In this document: piece after piece, positions 15,178 to 25,239 of the stretch | How the letters are laid out: every line of letters starts with the position of its first letter | Position numbering within the stretch: position 1 is the first letter of the stretch | Origin: Saccoglossus kowalevskii | Taxonomy: Eukaryota > Hemichordata > Enteropneusta > Harrimaniidae | Direction: 5' to 3' | Length of the DNA: 26,620 bases | Assembly (NCBI RefSeq): GCF_000003605.2 | Contig: NW_003120422.1 | Coordinates: 278,076-304,695 of the forward strand | Translations under genes and position numbers: made by a program | The notes under the pieces: model-generated | What the model saw: the letters and a program-made list of their open reading frames with translations, nothing else | Databases searched by the model: none | Told to the model about the DNA's origin: nothing

Positions 15178-15178
15178 C

Positions 15179-15197
15179 TTGCCACCAGAGGGCGCTG
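15179..15197 (+). promoter_or_regulatory. CTCF-like binding site
   Basis: TTGCCACCAGAGGGCGCTG matches the vertebrate CTCF core TGGCCACCAGGGGGCGCTA at nearly all positions. CTCF and its core motif are conserved across many bilaterians (established). The site is a GC-rich island in AT-rich DNA, which makes chance less likely. Occupancy is unknown, and similar words also occur inside repeats in some genomes. Confidence 0.55.
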
Positions 15198-16300
15198 TTT
15201 TCACTGCACATTTTTTATTTCAAATTTAAATATTCTTTTTATTCTGGGACTTGACGGGCCTTCTTTTTTGAAAACAGTGAAAAATGCTTATATAAATAAT
15301 AAAATTAACTCTCTAAAATCTTGTGATATTATTTTTGTGGTAGCTGACCTTCCAGCAGAAAGTCGTGCATGGAATGCAGTTATATTTTGCGTGAGATAAT
15401 ACAATTAGATAAATTAAATTTAACAAGTCAGTAGGGTGATCATTTTATTTTCAGATGATTGATAAAATTAATTGTAAATGACAAGATATGGAATGCAACT
15501 ATTAAAGAAATATTGCACAGCATTAGTAGCGCAGCGTGTACACTTGTGTAAATGACAGCGTCTAGGAACATAATATTGAATTCATTTTATCAGTCTGTGG
15601 TCATACATAATAAGTCATATTTTAATAATTCAGCTAGTATACAATTAATGCAACTGTTGGTTTATATGTGCTTAATAACAGAGCAAATACAGCCTGTTAC
15701 AACATTTTATTTACTATGTTTACTTTGCGAAAGACTTCTTTCCATAATTTCAAGTAATTTTTAAACACATGAGGGTTTTTAAACACCAGAGGTAGCATGT
15801 TGCATCCTGATAGCTGCAGCTGCTGTGCAACAAAAATACAATGCACAAAATATTTAGTCTACACCAAAATTCTCAAATTGTGAAAATAAATACCGGTACA
15901 TAAATTCAGTCTGTTAAATTATGTTATTGTACTCATACAAGTTCAACAGAGTAACCATGGTGATGTCTAAATACGTCATTTGACTAAAAGTGTACAAAAT
16001 ATAGGGTATAACAAATTGGATCATTTCAAGAAACGTAAGACATATTTCTTTAAAATTTGTAGTTATTGTAATTCAGTGCAATTGATATATAACTAATAAG
16101 CCGTAAAAACTCAAGCAAAGTAATTTCACTCCATTAGTGTAATTACAGCCATTGACAAATTCCATAAAATAAACTGAGGGTACTTTAACACAATTATGCA
16201 AATTATACACCTGTAATCACAATCAGCATAATTTATATTCTAGGTGTAGTAATTGGTTGTAATATTTTATGTACAAGTTGTATACAACTTTCATTTGTGA
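15198..16300 (-). other. Presumed intron, nothing recognised
   Basis: AT-rich DNA with short open frames only. I see no repeat, RNA gene or splice-bounded exon that I can support. Confidence 0.6.
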
Positions 16301-16465
16301 CACTATTATGCAACAAGCTAAGGGGTTACAAATACATTGTAACAATATTATACAGCCAGCTAAGGGGTTACAAATACATTGTAACAATATTATGTAGCAA
16401 GTTAAGGGGTTACAAATACATTGCAACACTATTATCCAGCAAGATAAGAGATTATAATTAGAATA
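16301..16465. repeat. 42-bp tandem repeat, about 4 copies, with internal palindrome
   Basis: Units share GCTAAGGGGTTACAAATA followed by CATTGTAACAATATTAT. TTACAAATACATTGTAA is itself an imperfect palindrome. Because 42 is a multiple of three, the minus strand shows a false 14-residue peptide repeat (LLQCICNPLA...). The last unit is diverged. Confidence 0.88.
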
Positions 16466-16507
16466 TTGTAACTATTTTAAAGTTAGATTTTAAAACAATG
16501 TATATCT

Positions 16508-16595
16508 CCCCTTAGCTTGCCTGGTAATAGTGTTACAATATGCAAATCACAAACCCCTTAACTTACTGCATATTATTAAAGCCCTTTAGCTTACT
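16508..16595. repeat. Inverted copies of the 42-bp repeat
   Basis: In reverse complement this stretch reads TAAGTTAAGGGGTTTGTG and TATTGTAACACTATTACC, then CAAGCTAAGGGG, the same words as the array at 16301-16465 in the opposite orientation. Together they form a large imperfect inverted structure spanning about 300 bp. Confidence 0.75.
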
Positions 16596-17747
16596 ATAGC
16601 TTAGTTTTATTTTTAGAGTGTGATATAAGAGATGTTTCAAAAGACTGTAAATCTTCTGGTTTGTATTAAGATATCCTAACAGATAGTCAAGACATTAATT
16701 CCCTACAGCATTCCATTTCTCTCATTGCTAGATATGCTGTATATTTCAAGGGCTACTAAAAATAACTACAAAGTATTTGTTTTCTGGTTTATTCCAAAGC
16801 GGTTTACAAAGTACTAATTCATTGGCTACCTTTCCCTGGAATACATATTAATAACCAATCAGAACAGTTAGCTCAGAAAATTAAACTAACCCATAAACTG
16901 TAAAAAGAGCCCATCCCATTGGCTGCCTGATTCTAACTTAACAAGGTTACCTATTGGCTACCTACTACAAGCACGTACAAACCAGCCAGCCAGCTTGTTT
17001 ATCAACAGCTCAAGTTGACCAATAGCAATGGCTCTTACAGATTGGCTATAAATGTGGGTACCAGTAGCCTATCTGGTAAAAAAAAAACTCATAACCTATC
17101 ATTTTCTGCAAGTACAATAGATTTTTCACAACTATTTATAAAAGAAACAAATGTGCACACTATTATTTAGAAAGGTTTGATCAATAAATCAAACACACAA
17201 TTGGTAACATGTGTTTATAAAGTCTCACACCCAACCAACAACCGTGGGAACAGACTGAGTACCGGTATTGCACTAAACTGAAGAAATACATGGTAGGCAA
17301 TTGAAATACCGAGGGAGGGGTCAAGGTAAATTGTATGTAGTATAGTGTATTGTTTATCTTGAATTTCAAATGATGAAATATTAAAACTGTTCTAGTTCCA
17401 TGACAGCTAGAATAACGTGAAATATTTTCGTAGTGAACCTCAATGAGAATTAAGAAGGGTAGGTGCCAAGTAAATTTAAAACAACAGATAAATATATCAA
17501 CACTAGATTAAGTAGTCTCTAGATTGTTACTGGTAGTAAGATGCCCAATAGATTTAGCATTTTAAGAGCAGTAATAGTTTGACAATATTGCAACTAAGTA
17601 AATAAATAAAACAACAAGAGTTTAGACACACTCAAATAACAATGCAAAAGTCACAGGTAGTTAGACACCTTCATGTTAGTGAGCTGCAAACAATGCCCCC
17701 TGTCACTGTGTGATGGGGAGATACATGGGCATCAGATATTTCATTGT
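16596..17747 (-). other. Presumed intron with scattered CCAAT words
   Basis: No exon is seen. ATTGGC/CCAAT words are dense between 16820 and 17050 (for example TTGGCTACC, AACCAATCAGAACAG, GACCAATAGC). There is an A run near 17080. Nothing else is recognised. Confidence 0.6.
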
Positions 17748-17963
17748 GATCCTACAGATGGAGAGTACCAGTGATATTCACTTTGATCATAGTGAGTCAG
17801 TGATTTTCATCGAGATCCTAGGGAGTCATATTGACATTCACCAGGGTCCTAGGGAGTCGTATTAACTTTCATTGGGGTCCTAGGGAGCCTTGGTGACTTT
17901 CACTGGGGTCATATGGTGTCATAGTGACTTTCACTGGGGTTCAAAGGAGACACAGTGACTTTG
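17748..17963. repeat. 31-bp minisatellite, about 6-7 diverged copies
   Basis: Units alternate GGGGTCCTAGGGAGTC-type and GTGACTTTCACTGGGG-type words. The middle four units are exactly 31 bp and the outer ones are diverged or of unequal length. It is more GC-rich than its surroundings. Confidence 0.85.
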
Positions 17964-18362
17964 TTTATATTTTATCCCCAAGTCACAATCATTTCCACTA
18001 CCAACAGATTAACAGTATGTACACACAGATTGTTGCCGGCTTTATCAGAAAGATTCAATGAGTTCTTCCAATTTGATTCAACTATAGTGTCTATAGAATA
18101 ATTAATCTCCTTTAGTATCCAGTAAATCCTTCACCTATGATAATTGAAAATTAAATCTATTTTTAGAAAATCCAATCTCAGCTCACTAATAAAAACTACT
18201 GGCAATGTTTGTATTGTCAAGAGCATGCAAGTAAATCATTTCAGTACAGAGAAAGTTACTTAGAAATATTTTATGATAGATCTTTCACAGGATGTTACAT
18301 GACGTGCTGTGGAGGTGTTAGCTTATATGTGTAAAGAACTCGGCAAATTATTTTAGCAAAGT
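17964..18362 (-). other. Presumed intron, nothing recognised
   Basis: AT-rich spacer between two minisatellites with no supported feature. Confidence 0.6.
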
Positions 18363-18540
18363 GCATCATGGGAGTACCGCCATATTGGAGAGTATTGAGG
18401 AATGATAGATTGAGATGCACCATGGGAATACGGCCATGTTGTAAGGCTTCAAGGAGCGATACCTTGAAATGAATCATGGGAGTACGGCCATGTTGTAGGG
18501 CTTCAAGGAGTGATAGCTCCTATGGGAGTATTGCCACATT
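18363..18540. repeat. 54-bp minisatellite with CATGGGAGTACGGCC core
   Basis: Units start at 18363, 18417 and 18471 (54 bp each), with a shortened fourth. Each begins with a GCATCATGGGAGTA-like word followed by CGGCCATGTTGT and GGCTTCAAGGAG. The reverse complement TACTCCCATGATGCAC resembles ZNF143/Staf-like sites, as at 7447-7512. Confidence 0.87.
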
Positions 18541-18842
18541 GCTGTCATCGGAATATGTTGAAATTATATTTTTTCTGAAAACCATATTCAGTTTCACTGA
18601 TTTGACATATTTCTCTGTAATTCAAAGGTGCAAACATAATTGGTTTTAAACCAACCCACAAACAAACGGTGTCTTCAAGCCTACATGAACAGCCAAAATG
18701 GGTTCAGAAAATTGTCATCAGTCAGCGATTTATTAAGTGAAAACAAACTAAGCTACATTTATAGTTGACATCTACTGTAGACCCAACCCTTGTATACACT
18801 ATATAAGATTTATATGTGGCTTAAATCACAAAGATGCAATAT
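18541..18842 (-). other. Presumed intron, nothing recognised
   Basis: AT-rich spacer with no supported feature. Confidence 0.6.
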
Positions 18843-18890
18843 ATTCATTACATTTATACTACACCTTAGAAATGAATAATGAATTTAGCG
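18843..18890 (+). repeat. Left ~48-bp direct repeat flanking an inverted-repeat element
   Basis: It begins ATTCATTACATTTATACTAC and ends GAATTTAGCG. A copy with a handful of differences lies at 19288-19336, and the 391-bp element sits between the two. Confidence 0.85.
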
Positions 18891-19281
18891 GTACATTACT
18901 TGGGGTTTGCAACTACGGTGACATGATACCAAGATCCCGTCACAATCTCGCTCTCGCATAAGCATTCCAACTCAGAAAAATGCGAATGCGCATGCCCGAG
19001 GTAACTAGGATACTGGGATGTCCAGGTGGATCAAAATAGCTGCCCACGATATGACGGATTACGAGAACTATATTTTCTGTACATTTTCGATGTATTACAT
19101 TTTTCACTATGATAGTGACAAGAAAAGTTTTATTTTTTCATTACAAACCTTGAACATTGATATGCGTCATGTCAGAAGGTCGTAACATCAGTCTCGCTAT
19201 CTACGAGATGAGACTTGAATGGGATCTCGACATGATGTCACCATACAGTACTATGCAAGTTGCAAACCCCAAGTAATGTAC
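18891..19281. mobile_element. 391-bp non-autonomous DNA element with perfect 23-bp terminal inverted repeats
   Basis: The left end, positions 18891-18913, reads GTACATTACTTGGGGTTTGC plus AAC. The right end (19259-19281) is its exact reverse complement. Weaker similarity continues inward (GGTGACAT, AGATCCC) with an extra ~17 bp on the right side. The element has no open frame that could encode a transposase. The superfamily is not clear because the outer GTAC is itself palindromic, which hides the target-site length. Confidence 0.85.
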
Positions 19282-19287
19282 CTCTGA

Positions 19288-19336
19288 TTCATTACATTCA
19301 TACAACACCTTTAGAAATGAATATTGAATTTAGCGA
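19288..19336 (+). repeat. Right ~48-bp direct repeat flanking the 391-bp element
   Basis: It begins ATTCATTACATTCATACAAC and ends GAATTTAGCG, matching 18843-18890 with a few substitutions and a one-base gap. It is far longer than a normal transposon target duplication. Confidence 0.85.
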
Positions 19337-20263
19337 TGGAATCATAAATTTCACCTTCGTAATGAAGTTCAACCAACACAATAACGTTTCTAAAAAAAGC
19401 TCTTTTGTTTTGTTAATTGGTTGGATGATGTCCATTAATTTGCGAAATTGACTTTCTGTTAAAAGACAGATGTCAATCATCTCAGAATGAAAATGACAGG
19501 TGAAAGGTATTATGGGATTGGTGCCACTGTATAAAAAATGTCTACCAGCTTTACAGTAATGTTGGTCAAATGTTACAAACATGGTTTACACAATGTACAT
19601 GTTGATGTCAACTTGGAATTAGGCTTTAATAATTGTGACAATTTCAGGAATATTATATTCAAATTCACAATATTTTTATTCGTTTGTGTGTAAAATCAGA
19701 TGTATCAATACGAAACACTGTTTCTAACAAGGCAATAAAGGCAAATTTTAAAGCCTGCACCTCATTGGCTGAAAATATTGTGACTTAATGAAGCCTGGCC
19801 AAGCACAGCAACCGTTCTAAAGAACCAGAGGATTGCAGAAAGCACACACATCAGTGGAGTTGTTGACTGAACATTTACAGTTAAGTAAAACACTGGCAAG
19901 CCATCTGTCAAGCCTACCTTATAAATAGTATGTGAACCTTAAAGTTTATTTACTTTCAATTGATGTAAACCGGTGCCTTACTGTCCCCGACTGGCTCTGC
20001 TAACTGAACATAAACAGTGAATGTAAATCAACATAACAGATAATAGCTAAATAATAGTTACAAACAACCATACCCATGATACAGTGTAAACAGTGGAAAT
20101 GTGAGAAGGGTGTTGTCCAACTTGGTAATAATAGTACATTCACCACATTATGCAATTTCTAGAAGACCTAATAGTTACTACTGTAATGTTAAAGATCCAA
20201 CCAATACAGTTGTACATATATTGCTAGATATGTCAAGTATCAGAATCAGAAATGCCATAATTA
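19337..20263 (-). other. Presumed intron, nothing recognised
   Basis: AT-rich DNA containing one CATTGGCTG plus ATTGTGAC word (about 19763-19791), reminiscent of the 41-bp repeat at 3141. No coding evidence. Confidence 0.6.
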
Positions 20264-20467
20264 TTTTCAATGATTTTTGATGAGTTGAATGTAAAATATA
20301 TTTTCACTGAATCATTACTTCAGCGGAAATAGCAAAAATAAAGTATTTTACAGTATTTTAAATTCAACTCATCAAAAATCAGTGAAAATAAATTCCATAC
20401 GATACACCAAAAAAGTCTTTTCAGCGAAAATTAATTCCAGCTAAAGAGTATAAAGTATTTTACAGTA
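20264..20467. mobile_element. Two half-MITEs arranged as an inverted repeat
   Basis: TGATTTTTGATGAGTTGAAT (20271-20290) is repeated perfectly in reverse complement at 20362-20381. Each half continues to its own AAAGTATTTTACAGTA end (near 20355 and 20467). Internal words (ATAAATTCCATAC, CAGCGAAAATTAATTCCA) match the elements at 21558 and 22847. This looks like two truncated copies of that family, or a rearranged one. Confidence 0.75.
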
Positions 20468-20669
20468 TAATGAAGAAGATATCAATGCCTTAGCATTGCA
20501 CCATGGAATCATGGGACATTTATAAGCTAGTTTCCTATCACCATTTGAATCGATTTATTAAAGTGCAGTGGCCGAAGAGCTTCTGCATCTTAATTTTGTA
20601 CACACAATTTTTTTTTTACATGCATTGTATACATTGTCGCATGCAACCTAAATATCCAAATAGGAACAC

Positions 20670-20853
20670 TACTGTAAAATCTGTATTAGAAGCCGCGGCT
20701 TCTATTAAAATGGTACAATGCAACCAAGGGAATGCGGCTTCTATTAGAGCATCTACACATATGAGAAATGATGAACTTTTGGTTCTCAATTATTCAAAAA
20801 GAATGGGTGCGACTTCTATTAGGGATGCGGCTTCTAATACAGATTTTACGGTA
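20670..20853. mobile_element. MITE, TA-CTGTAAAATCTGTATTAGAAGC family, copy 1
   Basis: The left end CTGTAAAATCTGTATTAGAA pairs with right end TTCTAATACAGATTTTACGG, each flanked by TA. It contains several GCGGCTTCTATTAG-type sub-repeats. It is 184 bp and non-coding, although an unrelated open frame happens to run through it. A second copy lies at 24136-24319. Confidence 0.85.
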
Positions 20854-21557
20854 CTCATCGCGACAACCACTGGCATTTAAATTTTCTGCCAGATTGGAAT
20901 GATAGAAAGATGCCTCTGGAAACAGAGCAACTAATTCGTCTACCAAAATAAACTACCACAGCTTGTGGTCTCTTGGAAGAAATCTTTACAAAAGTTAACA
21001 AATGTAAAAGAGACCTATTTGTGTGTGGGAACCCCAAGAAATGAAATCAAACAATAGAGAAAAGGCAGAAACTGCAGCACCCTCTACATTACAGTATTTT
21101 AGCATGCTGTATTTTTATTAAGGGAGCCAATCAAAAAACCTGTAGTGTAAAGCAACTTTCAGTAACTTCAAAATGCACCAATAAGCATGCTTCTCTTACA
21201 TGCACGTTATGAAAGACCCAATCAAATAGCTTGTAAAATAAAGGATTCATAGTTACTCCAAAAGGTTGCAAAAGAACTTCTAAACACAGAAATGGTTCAT
21301 TTAGAAAAATACAAAAGTTGAAACAGGTAATCTATCAGCAAACGACCACAACGTGTTGTTGTTTACATTACAAACATGTGTCTACCAATGAGCCTTTGCG
21401 GTTTTAGCTTGCATTGTTATCAGCGCTTGAGACTGAACTCCAGTGCATGTACAGGTAATTAATCTCACAATTTTTTTTCAGTTAAATTTTGTTTTATACT
21501 TATAATTATATTCATGGATATTTAAATCTTAGCTTATCTATTTATACATTGACTGAA
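20854..21557 (-). other. Presumed intron, nothing firm
   Basis: No supported exon. Two diverged words with AATCAA.AAGCTTGT or AATCAAAAAACCTGTA near 21128 and 21220 hint at an old local duplication (about 21118-21250). Confidence 0.55.
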
Positions 21558-21769
21558 TACTGTAGAATACTTTATTTTCGCTTGGAATTTATTTTCGCTA
21601 TTTTCGCTGAAGGGATGATTCCGTGAAAATAAAATCCAGCGAATATACTTTTTTTCCTATATTTCACATTAAACTCATCAGAAATCAGTGAAAATAAATT
21701 CCATACAAAACGCCCAAAAAGCCTTTCCAGCGAAAATTAATTCCAGTGAAAATAAAGTATTCCACAGTA
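21558..21769. mobile_element. MITE, TA-CTGTAGAATACTTTATTTTCGC family
   Basis: The left end TACTGTAGAATACTTTATTT pairs with the right end AAATAAAGTATTCCACAGTA, and the similarity continues inward through TTCGC.TGGAATT.ATTTTCGC. It is 212 bp with TA at each end and non-coding. Confidence 0.87.
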
Positions 21770-22846
21770 TACCAGTGTTCATCAGAACGAGATACAGCAG
21801 GCAAGAATGCATTGCACTAAAGTAACCTATGTATTATCATTAACTGTGAGTTGTTTTTCAACTCAATACAAATCAATAAACATTTTTGGGTCAAAAAGTT
21901 CTTCTTTGAATTGATGCCTGTCTAGACAGACAGGAAGCCATTTGTGTGTCTACGTCAGGTAAACATGTTTAGCTGAGAGAGGATAGAAAAATCAAACAGC
22001 TGTAGGATGGAGGTGATGGGAGATTCAAAATTTGATTGATTTGTAACAGAAAACCAGATTGGTCAATACTGAGATGTGTAAGTAATAGTAACCAATTAAC
22101 TGCATTTTCACTTGACTGACCATGTTACCTTCAGAGTAAAAAGTTTAAAAATACCAAGAATCATTTTTTGTGGTGGGGAAAATCAATAATTTATCAACCA
22201 CTTATGAATGGCACACCAGTGCAATGATGATATTCCCGCCTGATCAATTAGAACAGCAAAGAATGTATTCATTGACGATATCAGACATCTTGCAACACTC
22301 GTTATTTCGTTAGAGCCTGATAACAACATCGTTTATGGAATCGCCTTGTAAAAATAAGATAATACTGAAAGTAAATTTTACCTTTGTGATCTTAAAGTCA
22401 GGAAGGTGTTATATCTACAACACATATCAAAGCACCTGGTTTGATTGTAGCGATCATCATAGGTGTGAAACGCAATGCATGATGGGAACTAACAGATAAT
22501 GCATAAAACAAACTACACAATTTGCTTAGGCATCAACAGAGGAGGAGACTGCCAAAACCGGTATCAGTAATCGGTTTTCAATTCTAATCTACTTCCTTTT
22601 TTATCTGTACTTTGGGTTTAGATACGTATCATGTATCTTCCCAATGAGCGGATAATGATGGCTGATAGTTTTTTTTTTTTTTTTTACAGGAAACTCAGAA
22701 CAAGGGGATATAATGGTAACTATGGCAACAACATTGGGGTGAAAAAAATTGTGATTTTTATCAGAAACCTTCAGATATCCAGAAAGAATTTCTCAATTAT
22801 TTTCTAACAAAAATGTAACCAATGTCAATTAAGTTAAATAACTGTT
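21770..22846 (-). other. Presumed intron; T-run at 22669-22685
   Basis: No exon is supported. It contains one GCATGATGGGAAC word (about 22478) and a 17-base T run. Confidence 0.6.
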
Positions 22847-23038
22847 TACTGTAAAATACTTTATTTTAGTTGAAAAGACTTTTTGGGTGTTTTGTATGGA
22901 ATTTATTTTCACTGATTTTTGACGGGTTGAATGTAAAATATAGGTACATCGGTATATTCGCTGGATTTTATTTTCACTGAATCATTCCTTCAGCGAAAAT
23001 TGATTCCAAGCATATTCCAAATAAAGTATTCTACAGTA
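22847..23038. mobile_element. MITE, TA-CTGTAAAATACTTTATTTT family
   Basis: The left end TACTGTAAAATACTTTATTT pairs with the right end AAATAAAGTATTCTACAGTA. It shares TTTTTGGGTGTTTTGTATGG and TTCAGCGAAAATTGATTCCA with the elements at 21558 and 20264, partly in opposite orientation. It is 192 bp and non-coding. Confidence 0.87.
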
Positions 23039-24135
23039 ATTGAAGTTATAAGGACCATTAAGAAAAGTACCCCAGAAAGAGGCAGTATGTGTTTCCTTAC
23101 TAAGAGGGTTGGGGGTTTGGGAAATGTCACCATAAATAGGTCAATCAGAAAGCAGTCGCATGGAATTCCAAATATCAAATATTGATACAAGCAACATACG
23201 TTTTTTTGAACATGTACATGTATGTAAACACAGTATTTTACAATAAGGAGTTGACAAATAAAGACATTATACTGCAATTGAATAAATATAACATTGGTAT
23301 ACTTAGCAATAATAATACCACTAGGATTAGGAGACATTATACAATGACAACACATAGATGATATAACCTACATGTAATAGCTAGTACAATGGGATGGAGA
23401 GGAGAATCATAGCACATTGATAATAATCACTTTTGGTATTTTTCTACGTCATAGACTCTCATAAAATCTAATGCTCGCCAACTCCCTAGTTGGGGTCAAC
23501 CATAGTGCATGGCCAGAAGATTTATTGAAAAAAAAAGTTGAAAGCTAGACACAAATTGCATGCAAGGTGTTCCAGGAAAAATTTAATTAAAAGAAAAATA
23601 ATAATGTTCAGATAATATACCACAAAAAAATGCACTGGTCCAAATCTTAAACACCCCCTGTGATTTAATGATTGTACCCTTACATATATATATCCAAAGT
23701 ACAGGCACTAGCAACAGTTGTTACCATGGTAATCTAGAACAACACTTGTTGCACGATACTAACATACTGATGACCACAAGGGTAATGCATGGACCGACCT
23801 TGACCTTAACTAAATACTAAACATTTTAATCTTATATTAATCCCCCCCCCCCAAAAAAAAAAAAAAACACAGCTAACATATTCACATCTGTTTTTCTCTT
23901 ACAATGCATTACATCAGTTTAAAGAAACGCAAAAAACAGATGCGAACAGGATGATAATCCCAAAAGACAACATCCTTATAGGAGTAAATTTCATCTGAAA
24001 AACCCTGATGCTATTTGTGTATGAGATTTTTACAGGCAGGAACAGCATTGTAATAAAACATGCAACACGAGGAAAGTTTTAATGTATACTAGATTGCGGA
24101 CTACAATTTTAACAATTATTTTGTACAAATAATAC
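23039..24135 (-). other. Presumed intron with a C11/A15 homopolymer block
   Basis: No exon is supported. At 23842-23867 there are 11 C followed by 15 A, likely to be length-variable. A short TA repeat lies near 23682. Confidence 0.6.
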
Positions 24136-24319
24136 TACTGTAAAGTCTGTATTAGAAGCCATGGCTTCTATTAAAATGATACAATGAAATGGAAGGGATG
24201 CGGCTTCTATTAGAGCATCTACACATAGGAGAAATGGTGAATTTTTGGTTCTCAATTGTTCAAAAAGAATGGGTGCAGCTCATATTAGAAATGCGACTTT
24301 TATTACATATTTTACGATA
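24136..24319. mobile_element. MITE, TA-CTGTAAA(A)TCTGTATTAGAAGC family, copy 2
   Basis: It is collinear with 20670-20853 over its whole length (for example GCGGCTTCTATTAGAGCATC, GGTTCTCAATTGTTC, AAAAAGAATGGGTGC). The right terminus is more decayed (TTTACGATA) than in copy 1. Confidence 0.85.
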
Positions 24320-24421
24320 CTTACACTTTATAAATCTGGGAATTTATTAAATAAAATATAGCCACTATATAAAAACTTGGTGGTCCAATAAATTATAAAT
24401 AAATTATTATCGTACTTGTCT

Positions 24422-24484
24422 GACTAAACGCCCATCCCACATCATTACTGATGTTGGGTTCACGTTCGACTAAGCGCCCATCCC
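24422..24484. repeat. 17-bp direct repeats flanking a hairpin
   Basis: GACTAAACGCCCATCCC (24422-24438) is repeated as GACTAAGCGCCCATCCC (24468-24484). The inverted repeat CCCACATCA-TTAC-TGATGTTGGG (24436-24458) overlaps the first copy. Nature unknown. Confidence 0.7.
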
Positions 24485-24716
24485 TCGTAGTATTATGTCA
24501 GTCCACACTTTACATCCATACATCCATACTGCAGTATATGCTCTATTAAAAGCGTATCTTTAATAGAAGTACATACCAAATTGTGTTTATCAAATATAGA
24601 ATAATTCAAATATAACTTATTTTGATCATTGAAACAGTTCTGTAATTTCCGTAAGCATATACACATCTAATAGAACAAATATGAACCCTGTCATTGTGTC
24701 CATGCAGTTTTCTGCC

Positions 24717-24795
24717 AGTCTCTGGGATTTGATCTGCGCTACAATTAACTTGTATACTACGTAGCTTTAAGAACCAGAGTCTTAGCCAAAGTGGC
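24717..24795 (-). repeat. Possible tRNA-derived SINE head
   Basis: On the minus strand TGGCTAAGACTCTGG resembles a pol III A-box, and about 40 bases further AGATCAAATCCC resembles a B-box. Spacing fits a tRNA with a long variable arm (Leu/Ser type), but I cannot fold a good cloverleaf. It is therefore a degenerate SINE at best. Confidence 0.35.
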
Positions 24796-25220
24796 GAGCA
24801 GTGTCCAATTTCGAGACAGATTCCGCTTTGGTTAATGCCTAGTACTTAAAAGAATTTAGGATTTTCAAAACAGTTAGCCAAGTGGGTGAAATTACATCTT
24901 GTTTAACATGGTAATCAAACTCTTCAACACAAAGATGGCTATACTTACAATAATAATAAGACCAAGGCTGGAACACTGTACCTGTCTCCATTACTACACA
25001 ACATTTTTATTTTTTCTGGAATTTATTTTCAGTTAAAAGAGAGAGAAATGTAAATTGCATGCACCAGTAACTTTATTCATTACCTAGATTAAGTAATAAG
25101 TAGCACATCAAAAATAAAAAATATGTACAAATGGATTTTTTTTCCATCGTCAAAAATATTTTTCTCTCGTGAAATTATAATGGTTTACAGTATTTTACGC
25201 ACAACTTTTTATCATAATTC

Positions 25221-25239
25221 TATTATTATTATTATTATT
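25221..25239. repeat. ATT microsatellite
   Basis: About six ATT units. Confidence 0.85.

Noticed and set aside
16223-16429. Minus-strand peptide with LLQCICNPLA repeats
   Set aside because: It is an artefact of a 42-bp tandem repeat whose length is a multiple of three.
20503-20880. 125-codon plus-strand open frame, the longest outside NAV
   Set aside because: Its second half is a MITE (20670-20853) that is also present at 24136 without the frame; no domain or coding signal.
21400-21456. Plus-strand AG...GT bounded stretch that could be an exon
   Set aside because: The acceptor and donor words are acceptable, but there is no coding peptide or neighbouring exon, so chance is more likely.
22990-23355. 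121-codon minus-strand open frame with many Cys and Ile
   Set aside because: It begins in intron DNA and ends in the MITE at 22847-23038; composition reflects AT-rich non-coding DNA.
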